From the NCBI GenBank assembly GCA_937858455.1, contig CALLYN010000445.1, forward strand, positions 1-7,281: DNA of 7,281 bases, given 5' to 3'. The stretch's first letter is position 1. Each line of letters opens with the position of its first letter. The notes beneath the pieces were generated by a model. It was not told where the DNA came from. It did no database searches and worked only from the letters and a program-made list of their open reading frames with translations. The position numbers and the translations under genes are program-made. This DNA is from an uncultured Kouleothrix sp. (lineage in GTDB: Bacteria; Chloroflexota; Chloroflexia; Chloroflexales; Roseiflexaceae). This document shows, one piece after another, positions 4,652 to 7,281 of this stretch.

Positions 4652-5992
4652 TTACCGCATTCTTCGCATCAGCTCGCGCGGGTCGATGCCCTTGCCGCCG
4701 CCGCCGATTTTCTTCATCATGCGCTGCATCTGCTTGAACTGGCTGACCAGCGCGGTGACATCCTGCAGCTGCGTGCCGCTGCCTTTGGCGATGCGCTCTT
4801 TGCGGCGGCCTTTGATCAGATCGGGGTTGCGGCGCTCTTGCTTGGTCATCGAGAAGATGATCGCCTCGATCTTCTTCATGTCCTTCTCGCTGACAAGCTC
4901 TTCGTCGCGCGCGAGCTGGCTCATGCCCGGGATCATCGCCAGGATCTGCTGGAGCGGCCCAAGCTTGCGCATCTGCTGCATGGCGCCCAAGAAATCTTCG
5001 AAGTCGAAGGAGCCCTTGACGAGCTTCTTCTGCATCTTCTTGGCTTGCTCTTCGTCGTACACCTGCTCGGCGCGCTCGATCAGCGAGAGCACGTCGCCCA
5101 TTCCTAGGATGCGCGAGGCCAGACGCTCGGGGTAGAACGGCTCGAGCGTATTGGCATCGATCTTCTCGCCGGTGCCGAGAAACTTGATCGGCACGCCGGT
5201 GACGGCGCGCACCGACAGGGCCGCGCCGCCGCGCGCGTCGCCGTCGACTTTCGTCATCACCACGCCGCTGAGCGCCACGCGCCGGTTGAACTCCTCGGCG
5301 ACCTTCACCGCCTCCTGGCCGATCATGGCGTCGACCACCAGCAGCTTCTCGGCCGGGTTCACCGCCGCGACAATATCCTCAAGCTCTTCCATCAGGCGGT
5401 CGTCGATCTGCAGGCGGCCGGCGGTGTCGACGATCACATAGTTCAGGCCCTCGGCCCGCGCGCGCTGGAGCGCGTTGCGCGCGATCTCGGGCGGCCGCGC
5501 CTGCGTGCCCTCGGAGTGCACCGGGATGTTCAGCTGCTTGCCGAGCGACTCGAGCTGGGTGATCGCGGCCGGGCGGTACACGTCGGCGGCCACCAGCAGC
5601 GGGCGCTTGCCCTTTTTGCGCAGAAACAACGCCAGCTTGGCCGAGAGCGTCGTCTTGCCCGAGCCCTGCAGGCCGACCATCATCAGCACCGTTGGGCCGG
5701 GCTTAGCCTCGATCAGCGGCACATTCGCGCTGCCCAGCAGCGTGATCAGCTCCTGGTGGACGATCTTGACCACCTGCTGCGCTGGCGTGAGGCTCTTGGT
5801 GACCTCTTCGCCGATCGCCTGCTCGGTGACTTTGGCGACAAAATCCTTGACAACTTTGAAGTTGACGTCGGCTTCGAGCAGCGCCAGGCGCACCTGTTTC
5901 ATGCCCTCGCGGACATCGTCTTCGGTGAGCTTGCCCTTGCCACCCAATTTCTGAAAGACCGTCTGTAAGCGGTCGGAAAGGCTTTCGAACAT
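4652..5992 (-). CDS. ffh: Signal recognition particle protein Ffh (SRP54)
   Basis: The 446-aa product is full length. The N domain (1-90) has the ALLEADVNFKVVK motif. The G domain (about 98-295) has P-loop GLQGSGKTT (107-115), AADVYRPAA, DTAGRLQID (189-197), TKVDGDARGG (247-256) and GTGEKID (273-279). The Met-rich M domain follows, with GSFDFEDFLGAMQQMRKLGPL and QMQRMMKK. Ffh binds 4.5S/6S SRP RNA and hydrophobic signal sequences on ribosomes, then docks with FtsY. The RNA-binding segment reads GRRKERIAKGSG (395-406), where many homologues have GSRKRRIA, so a conserved Ser is Arg here. ATG 5992 gives the standard MFESLSDRLQ start. No clear Shine-Dalgarno sequence precedes it. It is first in the operon, with a well-formed promoter upstream. 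Confidence 0.97.
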   Translation of the reverse strand: MFESLSDRLQTVFQKLGGKGKLTEDDVREGMKQVRLALLEADVNFKVVKDFVAKVTEQAIGEEVTKSLTPAQQVVKIVHQELITLLGSANVPLIEAKPGPTVLMMVGLQGSGKTTLSAKLALFLRKKGKRPLLVAADVYRPAAITQLESLGKQLNIPVHSEGTQARPPEIARNALQRARAEGLNYVIVDTAGRLQIDDRLMEELEDIVAAVNPAEKLLVVDAMIGQEAVKVAEEFNRRVALSGVVMTKVDGDARGGAALSVRAVTGVPIKFLGTGEKIDANTLEPFYPERLASRILGMGDVLSLIERAEQVYDEEQAKKMQKKLVKGSFDFEDFLGAMQQMRKLGPLQQILAMIPGMSQLARDEELVSEKDMKKIEAIIFSMTKQERRNPDLIKGRRKERIAKGSGTQLQDVTALVSQFKQMQRMMKKIGGGGKGIDPRELMRRMR

Positions 5993-6015
5993 AGCAATCG
6001 TTTACTGCTAGACAC

Positions 6016-6039
6016 AAAAAAGCGGCGAAACGCGCGCTT
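6016..6039 (-). terminator. Terminator-like hairpin in the ffh leader
   Basis: On the - strand AAGCG (6039-6035), one bulged C and GCG pair with CGC and CGCTT (6024-6020) around a TTT loop. The T-run extends to 6016. This resembles an intrinsic terminator but lies only a few nucleotides after the predicted transcription start, so attenuation is uncertain. Confidence 0.3.
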
Positions 6040-6049
6040 GAACCTGCTT

Positions 6050-6078
6050 ATTGTAGCGGCAAATTGGGGCTGCGTCAA
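6050..6078 (-). promoter_or_regulatory. SigA-type promoter for the ffh operon
   Basis: On the - strand TTGACG (-35, 6078-6073), a 17-bp spacer and TACAAT (-10, 6055-6050) form a near-consensus promoter. The predicted start is near 6043, about 50 nt before the ffh ATG. Confidence 0.75.
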
Positions 6079-6101
6079 ATGGCATGGCCGCGCGGCGCGC
6101 G

Positions 6102-6110
6102 TGCTACAAT
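6102..6110 (+). promoter_or_regulatory. Extended -10 promoter for the SLC13-type permease
   Basis: TGC-TACAAT (hexamer 6105-6110) is an extended -10 box without a clear -35. The predicted start is near 6117. The leader of about 55 nt carries overlapping small inverted repeats, GGCGC/GCGCC (6119-6132) and CCGGC/GCCGG (6113-6134). It is divergent from the ffh promoter. Confidence 0.55.
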
Positions 6111-6171
6111 ACCCGGCAGGCGCAGGAGCGCCGGTGAGCCGCAGGGCGGCCACGAATGTAAAGGCGGATCG

Positions 6172-7281
6172 ATGCCCACACTCACATCGAACGAGATCGC
6201 GCTGCTGGTAATTGTCGGCTGCACGCTGGCGCTGATCGTCAGCAACCGCGTGCGCCCCGACCTGGTAGCGCTGCTGGTGCTGCTATCGCTCGGGCTCAGC
6301 GGAATCATTCGCCCCGACCAGGCGCTGGCCGGGTTCAGCCAGCCCGCGGTGATCACGATCGTCGGGCTGTTCGCGATCACCGCAGCGCTCGAGCGCACCG
6401 GCGTGGTGCAGTGGCTGGCCGGCAGGCTCGCGCGGCTTGGCGGCGGCGGCGAAGCGCGCATGACCGCCGTGTTCATGCTGGCGGGCGCGCTGCTCTCGCT
6501 GGCGATGAACAACATCGCCGCCGGGGCAGTGCTGCTTCCGGCGGCGGTAAGCGTGGCGCGCCGCGCGCAAGTGCGGCCGGCGCGGCTGCTGATACCGCTG
6601 GCCTTCGGCACGCTGCTCGGCGGCATGGCCACGCTGTTCACCACCGCCAATATCGTGATCAGCGGCAGCCTGCAGGCCCAGGGCCAGCGCGCGCTGACCA
6701 TGCTCGACTTCCTGCCGATCGGCGGCCTCACGGCGCTGGCAGGCGCCGGCTATATGCTGACGGTTGGCCGCCGCCTGCTGCCTGATCGCGAGTCGGTCGT
6801 GCGCTCGACCATGCCGATCGCCGACCTGAGCCAGACATACCAGCTGGCCGAGCGGCTGTGGGAAGTGCGCGTACAGCCCGACTCGCCGCTGGTGCGCCAG
6901 CCGCTGTCCAACTCGGTGATCGGCGCGCAGCTTGGCGCCACGGTGCTGGCGATCTGGCACGGCCGCGAGGCGCGCATCCCGCCCGCGCCCAACGACATGA
7001 TCGCCGCGAATGATATTCTGCTGGTGCTGGGCCGCGAAGACCGGGTGCGCCAGCTCGCCAGCCAGGGCACGACGATCGGCCGCACGGTGCAGCCGCACGA
7101 TCGCCGGCTGGGCCTGCCAGTGCACCTGACCGAGGTGCTGATCGCGCCGCGCTCGCCGGCGATCGGCCAGACGCTGAAAGATCTGCGCTTCCGCAGCAAG
7201 TTCGGGCTCACCACCGTGGCGCTCTGGCGCGAGGGCCGCAGCTACCGTACCGACGTGGGCGACTTCGTGCTGCAGGCCGGC
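6172..7281 (+). CDS. SLC13/DASS-type permease with RCK_C (TrkA-C) domains, 3' end outside window
   Basis: An uninterrupted frame of 370 codons starts at ATG 6172, preceded by an AAGGCGG purine run, and leaves the window without a stop. Hydrophobic segments fall at about 7-24, 31-46, 57-76, 97-126, 137-165 and 181-198. ALERTGVVQWLA (72-83), SLAMNNIAAGAVLLP (109-123) and PLAFGTLLGGMATLFTTANIVISG (142-165) match the first substrate-binding half of SLC13 carriers, which move anions such as dicarboxylates or sulfate with Na+ or H+. Two RCK_C-like domains follow. The first (about 225-297) includes GATVLAIWHG and DILLVLG. The second (about 315 to the edge) includes SPAIGQTLKDLRFRSKFGLTTVALWREG. This central cytoplasmic insertion is typical of the bacterial subfamily, so a second membrane half should lie downstream. 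The substrate cannot be read from the sequence. Confidence 0.85.
   Translation, partial: MPTLTSNEIALLVIVGCTLALIVSNRVRPDLVALLVLLSLGLSGIIRPDQALAGFSQPAVITIVGLFAITAALERTGVVQWLAGRLARLGGGGEARMTAVFMLAGALLSLAMNNIAAGAVLLPAAVSVARRAQVRPARLLIPLAFGTLLGGMATLFTTANIVISGSLQAQGQRALTMLDFLPIGGLTALAGAGYMLTVGRRLLPDRESVVRSTMPIADLSQTYQLAERLWEVRVQPDSPLVRQPLSNSVIGAQLGATVLAIWHGREARIPPAPNDMIAANDILLVLGREDRVRQLASQGTTIGRTVQPHDRRLGLPVHLTEVLIAPRSPAIGQTLKDLRFRSKFGLTTVALWREGRSYRTDVGDFVLQAG

Noticed and set aside
4607..5135. Two + strand open frames of about 165 codons opposite the 3' part of ffh
   Set aside because: They are antisense shadows of the Ffh M domain, without independent support.
5993..6171. 4.5S/SRP RNA gene next to ffh
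   Set aside because: No GGAA/GNRA SRP core or suitable fold is visible in this short divergent promoter region.
6283..7125. 280-codon - strand open frame opposite the permease
   Set aside because: The + strand frame shows SLC13 and RCK_C motifs throughout, and the opposite frame has no recognisable content.

Overview
The window is a GC-rich (about 65%), gene-dense bacterial chromosome segment. Its gene content, the extended -10 promoters of the form TGn-TAnAAT, and the style of the partial glycosyltransferase and the RCK-containing permease suggest a member of Chloroflexota, probably class Chloroflexia (Roseiflexus/Kouleothrix-like). This placement is inferred from protein style, not from a search.

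Layout. Positions 3-221 (+) hold the C-terminal end of a probable family 2 glycosyltransferase. It converges on a phosphatidylserine-decarboxylase-like gene (258-932, -), and a hairpin carries both stop codons. A divergent intergenic region (933-1119) has a promoter for each neighbour and leads into an exported alpha/beta hydrolase of the S33/TAP-like peptidase type with a four-helix membrane tail (1120-3126, +). Two tandem hairpins (3157-3232) separate it from the convergent translation operon. That operon runs leftward: ffh (5992-4652), rpsP (4585-4304), khpA-type KH gene (4260-4033) and rimM (3805-3275). The khpA-rimM gap of 227 bp is unusually rich in RNA-like secondary structure. A second divergent promoter region (5993-6171) serves ffh and an SLC13-type permease with RCK_C domains (6172 to beyond the right edge, +).

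How the genes fit together. ffh-rpsP-khpA-rimM is a classic bacterial housekeeping cluster covering SRP targeting, ribosomal protein bS16, a small RNA-binding KH protein and a 30S maturation factor. trmD and rplS, which often follow rimM, are absent here. The flanking genes are membrane and envelope functions in separate transcription units.

Most notable observations. (1) The decarboxylase-like protein has Ala where the Gly-Ser pyruvoyl-forming site should have Ser, and Pro at a conserved His position nearby, so it is predicted not to self-process in the canonical way. (2) The khpA-rimM gap can fold into a closed multi-branched structure. Its longest stem has only G-U wobbles as non-Watson-Crick pairs when read on the operon strand, and these become C-A mismatches on the other strand. 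No mobile element, CRISPR array, tRNA or rRNA was seen.
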